Below, in pieces: positions 28,005 to 35,951 of a stretch of 64,000 bases of DNA. The notes beneath the pieces were generated by a model. That model was not told the origin of the DNA. It saw only the letters and a program-made list of their open reading frames with translations, and made no database searches. The DNA comes from Elusimicrobiota bacterium. GTDB lineage: Bacteria > Elusimicrobiota > Elusimicrobia > UBA1565 > UBA9628. The position numbers were made by a program, and so were the translations under genes. The stretch is from contig JAPLKL010000046.1 in NCBI GenBank assembly GCA_026388095.1, forward strand, positions 1-64,000. Reading direction: 5' to 3'. Position 1 is the stretch's first letter. Each line of letters opens with the position of its first letter.

Positions 28005-28598
28005 ATGATCTTCAAGCTCATACCTCTGCTGTTCGGGGCCTACTTCACCTACGCGGGCCTGGGCTCCTTGGCTTTGGCCGCGTTCGGCGCGCGCGCAGAC
28101 GCCCTGGTCGACGAGACCGTGATCAAGACCGTAAAGGAAGTCCCGGCCGCGGACGGCACGGCCCCGACCTATGTGATGCGGACCAAGGTCTCCTACCACT
28201 TCGAAGTCTGCCCGAAGCATCCTCAGGCACCCGAAGGCCTCTGCGCCACGGCCGAGGGCTCGGACACCTGGATCCTGCGCACCCCTTACTCGGTCCTGGC
28301 GCACGACAAGGGCTACGCCGTGCCCGTGGTCTTCCTGAGCTTCGCTCCGGGGCTCAACGCGGTGCGCCAGCCCAAGCATCTCGTCGTCTACGGCCTGCTG
28401 GAGCTCCTGCTGGGCCTGGCCATCGTGGTCTTCGAGGTCCAGGTCCTGCGGCGGGAGCGGCGTGAACGGCTGGCCGGCGCCGGCGACGCGCCCCTCCCGT
28501 CGGCCGAGCCCCAGGACTCGTGGCGCGAGCTGGAGAAGCCCATCGTCTCGGGCGGATCAAGACCGCCGGGGCCGGACGAGGACATCCGGCCGTCTTAG
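28005..28598 (+). CDS. Two-helix membrane protein, DUF3592-like
   Basis: 197 aa. It has an N-terminal membrane helix (FKLIPLLFGAYFTYAGLGSLALAAF), an extracytoplasmic beta-rich domain of about 90 residues with two cysteines (HFEVCPKH, EGLCATAEG), and a second helix (VVYGLLELLLGLAIVVFEVQVL) with a polar tail. This layout resembles DUF3592 proteins, whose function is unknown; the match is weak. It starts 17 bp after the NRAMP stop with GAGGG upstream and is probably in the same operon. Confidence 0.7.
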   Translation: MIFKLIPLLFGAYFTYAGLGSLALAAFGARADALVDETVIKTVKEVPAADGTAPTYVMRTKVSYHFEVCPKHPQAPEGLCATAEGSDTWILRTPYSVLAHDKGYAVPVVFLSFAPGLNAVRQPKHLVVYGLLELLLGLAIVVFEVQVLRRERRERLAGAGDAPLPSAEPQDSWRELEKPIVSGGSRPPGPDEDIRPS

Positions 28599-28608
28599 GC
28601 TCGGCGGG

Positions 28609-30228
28609 TCAGTGCGGCGGCGGGTAGGGCCGCGGGACCGTGGGCACGGTCTGCCACTGGGAACGGTCCAGCGGCGCGCGGTGGAAGTAGTCCACGACCC
28701 CGCCGGCCGCGTCGCGGCCGAACGCGCGGCTCGACGGGATCTGCGGCAGGCGCACCCAGACCACCGCCAGCAGGTCCTCGGCCAGAGACTTCTCGAAGGG
28801 GGAAAGCTGCCGGCCGAGAAGCTCCGCGTCATAGGCGCCGGCCAGGCTCAGCACGTCGCCGCCCAGGCTGTCGAAAGCCGCGCGGGGAAAGAGGTGCGTC
28901 GGCTCTTGGCGCAGGGACTCGTAGATGGCCTTGCCCGCCTCCTTGTCCTGGAGCCCAACCACCCCGGAGAGCAGCTTCGCCACGAGCACCGGCGTCTTGC
29001 CCTGCTCGGGGAAGTTCCAGCCCGCCTGGCGCAGGGGGTCCACGATCATGGCCGTGCAGGGGTTGGTGGTGCGGTCGTACTTGATCTCGTGGGAGTAGTA
29101 CTTGGCGTAGAGGCCCTTGAAGCCCTCCTGCAGCTGCAGGGGCAGGCGCTGGTCCTTCATGACCAGCACCAGCATATCGGTCGGCCGGTACCAGCTCTGG
29201 CCGCTGTTGAGGTCGGTCATGTACTTGTCCATCGGGACCATGCTCGCGATGATGCCCTTCTCGCTGACCGAATCCATGCTGTAGAAATTGTCGAACATCC
29301 AATCGGCCATGCTCCCGCCGGCGGGGAAGCGGCCCGTGAACATGCTGAAGTGGCCGGCCAGAGACTCGTCGTCGTCGCCCTGGCCGCCGTTGAGCATGAA
29401 GCCCATCACCGGCTGGCCTTCCCAGCCGCGGCCCGCCCCCGGCTTCTCCCAGAGCAGCTTGGTCTGGAACGGCTTGCGCGCGCCGCCATCGTCCGCGCCC
29501 ACCAAAGCGTCGATGTCGGCCTTGTTCCTGGCGTCGGCCGAGGGCAGTCTCGCGGGGTCGATGCGGAAATCCTCGGGCCAGATGGTGCGCGCGACCAAGG
29601 AGCGCACCCCGCCGCGCTCCACGTACTCGCCGCGGATGCGTACGGTGCGCCCCTGGTAGAAAGCCAGGCTGGAGGCGTCGAAGTAGGAGCGGTTGGAGCC
29701 GATCTGGGCCGTGAGGTCGAACGGCAGCACGCTGCCGTCCTTGAGGCGCACGGTGCGGCCGTCCGCGGAGATGGCCGCGCCCTCCACCATCTCATGCGAG
29801 CCGATCCAGACCATGGCGGGCGGGCCGGCCTTGGGCGTGGCGATGACGTCGTCCAATAGATACCATTTGCCCTCGACCGGGCCGCGGCAGGTCTCGCAGC
29901 GGCCGGTGCCCAGCACGAAATCATCCTCAGGATAGAGCCCCACGTACCCGGAGCTGATGCCTCGGGCTGATTCCGGCAGCGTCGCAGCCGGGGCGGCGGA
30001 GGCCTGAGGCTGCTTTTTTGGCGCAGCCGGAGCGAGGACGGCGGCTGGACGCGCTCGATAAGGAGGAACGACCACGGCCTGAGCGGCGAAAGGAGCGAAG
30101 CGCGAGCCGTCGAAGACCGCGGCGGCCGCGGCCCTCGCGTCGAGGAGGTTGCCGAGCGCCTGTTCGAGCGCCGCGGCGGGCAGAGCCGAGCTGACGCAGA
30201 GCCAGCCGAAGAGGAGGAGTCTTTTCAC
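28609..30228 (-). CDS. Exported protein of unknown function
   Basis: 539 aa. A signal peptide (KRLLLFGWLCVSSALPAAA) is followed by an Ala/Pro-rich linker (about 55-85) and a soluble domain. Residues about 90-190 contain a CxxC (CETCRGP) and beta-rich segments; the rest is mixed. I do not recognise the family. It starts with GTG at 30228; on the minus strand TATAAT (30243-30238) lies 9 nt upstream, so the mRNA leader would be about 2 nt and the GGAGGG in between is too close to serve as a normal binding site. It is convergent with the gene at 28005 across 10 bp. Confidence 0.75.
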   Translation of the reverse strand: MKRLLLFGWLCVSSALPAAALEQALGNLLDARAAAAAVFDGSRFAPFAAQAVVVPPYRARPAAVLAPAAPKKQPQASAAPAATLPESARGISSGYVGLYPEDDFVLGTGRCETCRGPVEGKWYLLDDVIATPKAGPPAMVWIGSHEMVEGAAISADGRTVRLKDGSVLPFDLTAQIGSNRSYFDASSLAFYQGRTVRIRGEYVERGGVRSLVARTIWPEDFRIDPARLPSADARNKADIDALVGADDGGARKPFQTKLLWEKPGAGRGWEGQPVMGFMLNGGQGDDDESLAGHFSMFTGRFPAGGSMADWMFDNFYSMDSVSEKGIIASMVPMDKYMTDLNSGQSWYRPTDMLVLVMKDQRLPLQLQEGFKGLYAKYYSHEIKYDRTTNPCTAMIVDPLRQAGWNFPEQGKTPVLVAKLLSGVVGLQDKEAGKAIYESLRQEPTHLFPRAAFDSLGGDVLSLAGAYDAELLGRQLSPFEKSLAEDLLAVVWVRLPQIPSSRAFGRDAAGGVVDYFHRAPLDRSQWQTVPTVPRPYPPPH

Positions 30229-30237
30229 GACCCTCCG

Positions 30238-30243
30238 ATTATA
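30238..30243 (-). promoter_or_regulatory. -10 box (TATAAT), near-leaderless
   Basis: Minus-strand TATAAT at 30243-30238, 9 nt before the GTG at 30228. No clear -35 element. The leader would be at most a few bases. Confidence 0.5.
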
Positions 30244-30330
30244 TCAGTCATTCTCGCAAGAGGCCTGGGCCCGGGTGCCCAGGGCGGGGCGGGACTTTAG
30301 GCCCGTCCGGCGGCTTTCGGTTGCGGACGA

Positions 30331-30592
30331 GCTGGCAGGCCGCTGATAAAGTCCGTTCTGCGAGCGCCCGGCGGCCGACTGCCGGGCGCAACCGACCCGC
30401 GAAGCGGGGCGGCAGAACCCAGCCGATAGGTTGCACGAAGGATGGCGCCTTCGGCGCGACTGGCGAGCCTTCGGCTCCCAGCCGATAGGTTGCACGAAGG
30501 ATGGCGCCTTCGGCGCGACTGGCGAGCCTTCGGCTCGCCAGTTCGGGGACGGACTGTTGCCCGCTACCGAAAGCACTGTGTCCGGACACAGT
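30331..30592 (-). repeat. Interspersed intergenic repeat, copy B
   Basis: The inverse complement of copy A (222-396), longer because its central part is duplicated in tandem. Units 30421-30479 and 30480-30538 are 59 bp each and nearly identical; each holds two small palindromes of the GCGCCGAAGGCGC type. The right end contains a perfect 26-bp palindrome at 30571-30596. No coding content is credible. The whole 438-bp gap between 30229 and 30666 consists of this repeat and partial copies, apart from about 100 bp next to 30229 that hold a promoter. Confidence 0.85.
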
Positions 30593-30596
30593 GCTT
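30571..30596. repeat. 26-bp perfect palindrome
   Basis: AAGCACTGTGTCC followed directly by its inverse complement GGACACAGTGCTT. It can form a 13-bp hairpin with no loop or a cruciform, or serve as a dimer binding site. Copy A keeps only a decayed version (TCCGGACACAG near 222). Confidence 0.85.
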
Positions 30597-30604
30597 CCCG
30601 CTGG

Positions 30605-30669
30605 AGGGTTTATCAGCACCCTGCTAGCGCTGGTCCGCTCGCGGAACGGACTCCATCAGCGCCCGGCTA
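30605..30669 (-). repeat. Partial repeat tails carrying a stop codon
   Basis: Two partial copies of the repeat tail. TTTATCAGC-n-CCTGCTAG ends at about 30625, and GAACGGACTCCATCAGC...GGCTAG ends at 30669. The last CTA (30667-30669) is the stop codon of the DMT transporter gene, just as copy A supplies the stop at 394. Confidence 0.7.
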
Positions 30670-31608
30670 GTCCTTCCCGGCGGCGGCAGCCGCGGGCCCT
30701 TCGGGTATGAGAGAAGGGCTGTCCTTCAGGGACCGGAGACCCTTGCCCGCGGCCGCGGTGATGCGCGAGAGCCAAAAGGCCCCGGCCAAGGTCACGGCCA
30801 GGCCCGCCACCTGAGTCGGATGGACCTGCTCGCGGCCCAGAGCCCATGAGAACAGCATGGTCAAGGCCGGGTAGGAGAGCAGGAACGCCGTGGCCTTGGC
30901 CAAGTCCATCCTCAGGATGGTCACGTACCAGAGCAGCAGGGCCAGGGCGTTCATGAGCAGGCCTTGCGCGGCCAGGACGCCCAAGGCGTCCGGAGACCAG
31001 CTCCAGCGCCCGCCGTGCAGCAGGGCCCAGGCGGAGAACGGAGCCAGGATGAACAAGCCGAAGAAGTTCCGGGTCCCGGAGATGAGCACGGCATCGAGGT
31101 CCTTGGGCAGGCGCTTGGCGATCACGTGGGAGACCTGGTACATCCACGGGGTGAGCAGGATCATCAGGTCGCCCTTCCAGCGCAAAGAGCCCAGGTCGTG
31201 CGCCAGGATCAGGCCGGTGCCGGCCACGACCAGCAGGCTGGCCGCGATCTGGGCTGGGCCGATGGCCTCGCGCAGGAGCCAGGCCGACAACAGGGCGGAA
31301 TAGAGCACCTCGACCTGCGCCATGACGGCCGCGTTGGCCGGCGTCGTGTAGCGCAAGGCCTGCAGATAGATGAGCGAGGCCGAGCAGCTCAGCGCCCCCA
31401 TGGCCAGCAGCGGCAGGCCGACGTCTGCCGAGAGGGCCCGGCGCCAGCGGCCGCCGGCCAGGAGCCAAGGGAGCATGGCCGCCAGGCCCAGGAGCATGCC
31501 GGCGTGGAAGAAGAGCGGAGTGCTGTAGCGGCTCAGGCCGCTCTGCCCGATGATGGGCCAGAAGGCGTTGAGCAGCCAGCAGCCGACCAGCGCGGCGAAG
31601 GGGGGCAC
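30667..31608 (-). CDS. EamA/DMT-family transporter
   Basis: 313 aa with about ten hydrophobic segments in two EamA halves of five helices. Motifs include YLQALRYTTPANAAVMAQVEVLYSALLSAWLLRE in the first half and ALLLWYVTILRMDLAKATAFLLSYPALTMLFSW in the second. These carriers move amino acids, nucleotides or other metabolites across the inner membrane; the substrate is unknown. The GTG start at 31608 has TATAAT exactly 6 nt upstream and no Shine-Dalgarno. The stop codon lies in a repeat tail. Confidence 0.87.
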   Translation of the reverse strand: MPPFAALVGCWLLNAFWPIIGQSGLSRYSTPLFFHAGMLLGLAAMLPWLLAGGRWRRALSADVGLPLLAMGALSCSASLIYLQALRYTTPANAAVMAQVEVLYSALLSAWLLREAIGPAQIAASLLVVAGTGLILAHDLGSLRWKGDLMILLTPWMYQVSHVIAKRLPKDLDAVLISGTRNFFGLFILAPFSAWALLHGGRWSWSPDALGVLAAQGLLMNALALLLWYVTILRMDLAKATAFLLSYPALTMLFSWALGREQVHPTQVAGLAVTLAGAFWLSRITAAAGKGLRSLKDSPSLIPEGPAAAAAGKD

Positions 31609-31614
31609 GACGGG

Positions 31615-31620
31615 ATTATA
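31615..31620 (-). promoter_or_regulatory. -10 box (TATAAT) for the DMT gene
   Basis: Minus-strand TATAAT (31620-31615) followed by 6 nt and GTG 31608, predicting a leaderless transcript. Confidence 0.6.
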
Positions 31621-31636
31621 GCAACTCGGGCCGTCG

Positions 31637-32473
31637 CTAAAGCTTGACGGGGAGCAGGACCAGGTCGTATTGGGCTTCGTCCTGGTCCTCGGGAGGCAGG
31701 AGCGGGACGTGCAGGACCTCCGTCTGCAGGAGCAGAGCGGCGGCCTCCTGGCGCCGTTGCCGGCTCATCTCCCGGTAGGGTCTGGCGTCCTCTTCCAGGT
31801 AGTCGCTGCGATAATCCCTATGGCGGACCGCTACGTCGAAGCCGCTGCCGTCCTCGCGCGGGACGCGCAGCGAATAGCGGCCGGCGGAATCGGTCTGCGC
31901 GCGCAGGCTCTGTCCGGAGGAGCGGGAGGTGAAGGTCACTTGCGCGCCTGCGACCGGCTTGAGGCTGAAGAGGTCGTAGACCAGGCCGTGCACCTTCCAG
32001 TGCTCAGACCGGGCCGGCTTGCCCGCGGCGACAGGGACGCCGGCGCTGACGGCGGGGCCGGCCGGAGCCCGAGCCGCGGTCTTGACGGCTGCCAGCGGGA
32101 CGACGGCGCTTTCGACGGGGGCGGCAGGGGCGGGCGGCGCGGCCGGCGCGGGGGCGCTGCTGGGCTTCTTGCTGTCCGCCGGGTCCGGGATCTCGTGATC
32201 CTCCGACATCCAGCGGGCGGCGGCCGTCACCGGGCCTGCGTACTTCGCCAGGGTCTTGGGGTTCTGGTAGGCCCAGTACCCGGCACTGAGGACTGCGGCC
32301 ACCAGCAGGATTCGCAGCAGGAGCTTCAGCCGCGATCGGGTGGGCGTTTCCCGGACCAGTATGATGTCGTGCATGATCTCGGAGCGCGAACGGGGCCTCA
32401 TGCACACCGGGCAGGCGCTTTCCGTGGCCGCGATCTCGGAATTGCAGCCCAAGCACTTGACGCGATTCTGCAT
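31637..32473 (-). CDS. Zinc-ribbon, membrane-anchored protein with CarboxypepD_reg-like domain
   Basis: 278 aa from the ATG at 32473. The N-terminal zinc ribbon (CLGCNSEIAATESACPVC) precedes a membrane helix (LLLRILLVAAVLSAGYWAY), a Pro/Ala linker, and a C-terminal beta-sandwich (HGLVYDLFSLKPVAGAQVTF, TDSAGRYSLRVPRE) like carboxypeptidase regulatory domains. The zinc ribbon should be cytoplasmic and the sandwich periplasmic, so it may link cytoplasmic and envelope events. An in-frame ATG at 32485 overlaps a TATAAT box and is rejected as start. The gene follows pilB by about 30 bp on the same strand, but has its own -10 box. Confidence 0.78.
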   Translation of the reverse strand: MQNRVKCLGCNSEIAATESACPVCMRPRSRSEIMHDIILVRETPTRSRLKLLLRILLVAAVLSAGYWAYQNPKTLAKYAGPVTAAARWMSEDHEIPDPADSKKPSSAPAPAAPPAPAAPVESAVVPLAAVKTAARAPAGPAVSAGVPVAAGKPARSEHWKVHGLVYDLFSLKPVAGAQVTFTSRSSGQSLRAQTDSAGRYSLRVPREDGSGFDVAVRHRDYRSDYLEEDARPYREMSRQRRQEAAALLLQTEVLHVPLLPPEDQDEAQYDLVLLPVKL

Positions 32474-32483
32474 TGGCGCTGAC

Positions 32484-32489
32484 ATTATA
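32484..32489 (-). promoter_or_regulatory. -10 box (TATAAT) upstream of 32473
   Basis: Minus-strand TATAAT (32489-32484) lies 10 nt before ATG 32473. It overlaps the stop region of pilB, so the downstream gene could be transcribed on its own. Confidence 0.45.
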
Positions 32490-32500
32490 CCAGAGCGGCG

Positions 32501-34231
32501 CTAGGTGTTCGTCAGGACTTCATCGACCGTCGTGATCCCGCGCAGGACTTTGAGCCAGCCGCTGGTGCGCAGATTCCACATCCCCTTCCGCAACGCGACT
32601 TCCTGGAGCTTCAGCACATCCGCCTTCCCTTGCGCGATGATCTCCTTCATCTCGGGCACGAGGCGATACACCTCATAGATCCCGATGCGCCCCTGGAAGC
32701 CCGTATTGCAGCAACGGTCGCAGCCTTTCGCCTTATAGAACGTCAAGCCGCTGGGCAGGTCCGAGGCGGGGATCCGGGACTCCTTGAGCACCTGGCCCAT
32801 GAGCGCCTCGTCCGGGACGTAAGGCTCGCGGCAGGACCGGCAAAGGACCCGGATCAGGCGCTGCGCGGCGACCAGCTCCAGGCAGCTGGAAAGGAGGAAG
32901 GGCTCCACGCCCAGGTCGAGGAGGCGCGGCGTGCAGGCGAGGGCATCGTTGGTGTGCAGCGTCGAGAGGACGAGATGTCCCGTCAACGAGGCGCGGACGC
33001 AGATCTCGGCGGTCTCTTCGTCCCGGACTTCGCCGACCAGGAGGATGTCCGGGTCCTGGCGCAAGAACGAGCGCAGCGCCGACGCGAAGGTCAGGCCTAT
33101 GCTGGGTTTGACTTCGACCTGGGTCAGACCCTTCATCTTGATCTCCACGGGATCTTCGATGGTGAGGAAGTTCAGGCTCGGGGTCTTGATGGTATTGAGC
33201 AGGGCGTAGAGCGTGGAGGTCTTCCCCGAACCGGTGGGGCCGGTGAGGAAGATCATCCCATGGGGGAGGCTGGCCGCCTCCAGGAAATCCTTTTTCTGCC
33301 TGGCCTCGAGCCCGATCTTGTCCAGATCGAACTCGACGGCCTGCTTGTCGAGCAGGCGCAGCACGACTTTCTCGCCGAAGGCCGCCGGGCATGTGGACAT
33401 CCGGATGTCGATGGGGCGGTCCTGGAGCTTGATGGAGAAGGCGCCGTCCTGAGGCAGGCGGCGCTCCGCGATATCGAGACGCGCCACGATCTTGAGACGG
33501 GACACCAAGGCCAGGAAGAGGTCCCGCGGCGGGGGGGTGCGCTCATAGAGCATGCCGTCGATGCGGAACCGCAATATGGGCTGGTCGTCGAATATCTCCA
33601 GATGGATGTCGGAAGCGCGTTCAGCGGCGGCCTGCTTGAGGATGGCGTTGACCAGTTGGATGGCCATGGGCGCGGCGGAATCGGAGGTCCCCTGGTCCAG
33701 GTTGAGCGCGCCGACCCCCAGGTCCACCGCCGCCCCCGGCTTGTCGGATGGCCTGGGGGCGTCCAGCGTCTGATTGATGAAGCCGCCCCGCGAGCCGTAG
33801 AGCGTGTCGATCTCGCGCAGGATCTGCGAGCGCGGCGCGATGAAGGGCTCGATCTGGAGCTTGGTCATCATCTGCAGGACTTCGACGACTCCGGAGTTCT
33901 CCGGGTCGGCGAACGCGATGGCGAGGATCTTCCCCTCGCGGAACAGCGGCACGGTCAGATTCTGGCGGGCGAAGTCCTCCGGCACGAGCTTGTCGAGGTT
34001 CTGGTCGGTTTCGACGCGCAGGAGCTTGTTCGATTGAGAGGCGAAGGGTATGGCGAACTGCTCGGCGACCGCGGCCGCGATGACTTCTTCGCTGGCCAAG
34101 CCCTCCTTGATCAGGGCTTCCGCGAAGGTCCACTTGTTGCGGTGCGCAGCCTGGTCGATCCTGACCCTCTGGGTGTCGGTGATGACGCCTTGCTGGATGA
34201 GGATGTCGGGGAGCTCGCGATTCTTGGCCAT
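32501..34231 (-). CDS. pilB: Type IV pilus/type II secretion assembly ATPase
   Basis: 576 aa, the normal PilB/GspE length. A T2SSE N-terminal domain (1-150) precedes the ATPase: Walker A LTGPTGSGKTSTLYALL, Asp box SLNFLTIEDPVE, Walker B DPDILLVGEVRDEET and His box GHLVLSTLHTNDAL. A four-cysteine zinc site typical of this family follows (CRSC...CDRCCNTGFQGRIGIYEV). The hexameric ATPase powers pilus extension or pseudopilus assembly at the inner membrane. PilB and GspE are hard to separate by sequence; the prepilin at 11845-12522 fits either. There is no pilC, pilT or pilM nearby. The start at 34231 has an AT-rich TATATAT segment just upstream. Confidence 0.92.
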   Translation of the reverse strand: MAKNRELPDILIQQGVITDTQRVRIDQAAHRNKWTFAEALIKEGLASEEVIAAAVAEQFAIPFASQSNKLLRVETDQNLDKLVPEDFARQNLTVPLFREGKILAIAFADPENSGVVEVLQMMTKLQIEPFIAPRSQILREIDTLYGSRGGFINQTLDAPRPSDKPGAAVDLGVGALNLDQGTSDSAAPMAIQLVNAILKQAAAERASDIHLEIFDDQPILRFRIDGMLYERTPPPRDLFLALVSRLKIVARLDIAERRLPQDGAFSIKLQDRPIDIRMSTCPAAFGEKVVLRLLDKQAVEFDLDKIGLEARQKKDFLEAASLPHGMIFLTGPTGSGKTSTLYALLNTIKTPSLNFLTIEDPVEIKMKGLTQVEVKPSIGLTFASALRSFLRQDPDILLVGEVRDEETAEICVRASLTGHLVLSTLHTNDALACTPRLLDLGVEPFLLSSCLELVAAQRLIRVLCRSCREPYVPDEALMGQVLKESRIPASDLPSGLTFYKAKGCDRCCNTGFQGRIGIYEVYRLVPEMKEIIAQGKADVLKLQEVALRKGMWNLRTSGWLKVLRGITTVDEVLTNT

Positions 34232-34300
34232 GGGCTACATATATAGCATATCGTGGCGGCCCTGCCAGGGCCAAGCCGCCGGACGCCTTGGGACGCCGTA

Positions 34301-34329
34301 TTGACGGGCCGTCGGGCCGCCGCTATACT
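34301..34329 (+). promoter_or_regulatory. Sigma70 promoter, leaderless cyclase transcript
   Basis: TTGACG (34301-34306), a 17-bp spacer and TATACT (34324-34329), then 6 nt and the GTG at 34336. Spacing to the start codon predicts transcription from the first base of that codon. Confidence 0.75.
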
Positions 34330-34335
34330 CTCTTT

Positions 34336-35937
34336 GTGCTGGAACTCGTAGCGAGCGGCTCGTGCTCCTTCGTCAGCCAGGGAGAGCGCTGGCGGCTCAA
34401 GGCCGGCGACCAGGGCCAGCGGAGCCTGCCGCTGCGCAAAGCCCCGTTCGCGGTGGGCCGCGCCCCGGACTGTCAGCTCGTCTTGCCCGACTCGGAGGCC
34501 CTCTGCCGCACCACCAGCCGCTGGCACTGCCACTTCCTCCAAAGCGAAGGCGGCTGGGTCGTGGCCGACGGCAGCCTCAAGCCCCTGCCCGGGACCGGCC
34601 AGCCCAGACCCAGCGTCTCCGGGACCTTCCTCAACGGCAGCCGGCTCTGGCGGCCCGCTCCCCTCAAGCCCGGAGATGTCCTTGCCGTGGGCCCCTGGGA
34701 ACTGCGCGTCATCGACTCCCAGAGCCGGGGCGTGGACATCGACCGCGTCCTGCAGCGCATCGGCGAGGCGCCCGCCTTGGCGCTCGACGCCGCGGACGGC
34801 TCCAGCCGACTCGGCTTCAGCGGCCTCCAGGAGCTCTTCACCAAGCTCTATCGCATCCAGGACAGCGAGGAGAGCCTCTCCACCGTCCTCCAGTTCTCCC
34901 TGGATAAGATCCCCGCGGCCCAGGTCGCGGCCATCCTCACCTTCGCCCCGGACGGGACTCCCTCCGCCCGCGTCGCCTTGCAGAGAGCCGTGGGCCGCCT
35001 CTGCGACTTCCGCTTCAGCTCCGGGCTGCTCCAGTCCCTGCCCGCCGACCGAGCCTTCCTCCTCAAGTCCCGCATCCAGGACGCGACCCGCAGCCAGATG
35101 GAGGAGAACATCAGCTCCGGCCTGCTGGCGCCACTGCGCGGCCGCGACGAGCGCCTGGGCGTGCTCTACATGGACAACCGCAACTATGGCGGCTCCTTCC
35201 AGGAGGCGGACCTCCACTTGGCCAACGCCCTGGCCAGCGTCGCGGCCCTGCAGCTGGCCCTGGAGCGCCAGTCCTACCTGCTGCGCGTGGAGCAGAACAT
35301 GAGCCAGTACTTCGGACCGGACCTGGTGCGCATGATCGTGGACTCCTCCCGGCAAGGCAAGCCGGTCAGCCTGGGCGTCAAGGAATGCGAGGCCACGGTC
35401 TTCTTCGTGGACATCAAGAGTTTCAGCGCCTTCTGCCGGGGCCGCAGCCCGCTGGAGGTCAGCGAGCTCCTCAATCCCTATTTCGAGATGGCGGCGCAGG
35501 CCATCCAGGGCCATGGGGGCCACGTCGACAAGTTCCTCGGCGACGGCGTGATGGGGGTCTTCGGCGGCGCGCCGATCGACGACCCGCGCCTGACCCGGGT
35601 CAACCACGCCGCCGCGGCGGTGGCGGCGGGACGTCAGATGATCGAACGCTGGCGGAACTGGAGCGCCTTGCGCTGGGGCGCGGCCATCCCGCTGCGCATC
35701 GGCATCAACACGGGCCGGCTGGTCCTGGGCAACATCGGCTTCCCGGGCCGCATGGAATACAGCGCCCTGGGCGACACGGTGAACCTCGCCTCCCGGCTGG
35801 AAGCCCTGGCCCGCCCGGACAGCATCATGGTCTCCGAGAGCACCTACCGCATGTTGGGCGGGGAGTGTCCCTGCGTCTCGGAGGGCGAGGCGGACGTGAA
35901 GGGCTTCGGCCTGGTCCCGGTCTGGCGCGTGGCCTAG
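34336..35937 (+). CDS. FHA-GAF-class III adenylate cyclase
   Basis: 533 aa from GTG 34336. An FHA domain (about 1-130: FAVGRAPDCQLVLPD, SVSGTFLNGSRLW) binds phosphothreonine. A GAF domain (about 160-330) follows, then a class III cyclase domain (about 345-533): metal site VFFVDIKSFSAFC, KFLGDGVMGVFGG with the second Asp, and EYSALGDTVNLASRLEAL. Substrate Lys and Asp positions fit ATP rather than GTP, so cAMP is the likely product. The FHA domain suggests control by a Ser/Thr kinase, and one is encoded at 54936-57518. A start at 34288 would run through the promoter and is rejected. Confidence 0.88.
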   Translation: MLELVASGSCSFVSQGERWRLKAGDQGQRSLPLRKAPFAVGRAPDCQLVLPDSEALCRTTSRWHCHFLQSEGGWVVADGSLKPLPGTGQPRPSVSGTFLNGSRLWRPAPLKPGDVLAVGPWELRVIDSQSRGVDIDRVLQRIGEAPALALDAADGSSRLGFSGLQELFTKLYRIQDSEESLSTVLQFSLDKIPAAQVAAILTFAPDGTPSARVALQRAVGRLCDFRFSSGLLQSLPADRAFLLKSRIQDATRSQMEENISSGLLAPLRGRDERLGVLYMDNRNYGGSFQEADLHLANALASVAALQLALERQSYLLRVEQNMSQYFGPDLVRMIVDSSRQGKPVSLGVKECEATVFFVDIKSFSAFCRGRSPLEVSELLNPYFEMAAQAIQGHGGHVDKFLGDGVMGVFGGAPIDDPRLTRVNHAAAAVAAGRQMIERWRNWSALRWGAAIPLRIGINTGRLVLGNIGFPGRMEYSALGDTVNLASRLEALARPDSIMVSESTYRMLGGECPCVSEGEADVKGFGLVPVWRVA

Positions 35938-35951
35938 CGCCGGGCTCCGCG

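Noticed and set aside
30421-30538. Two 59-bp direct units considered as a CRISPR array
   Set aside because: Only two contiguous units with no spacers between them, and no cas genes nearby; it is an internal duplication of the interspersed repeat.
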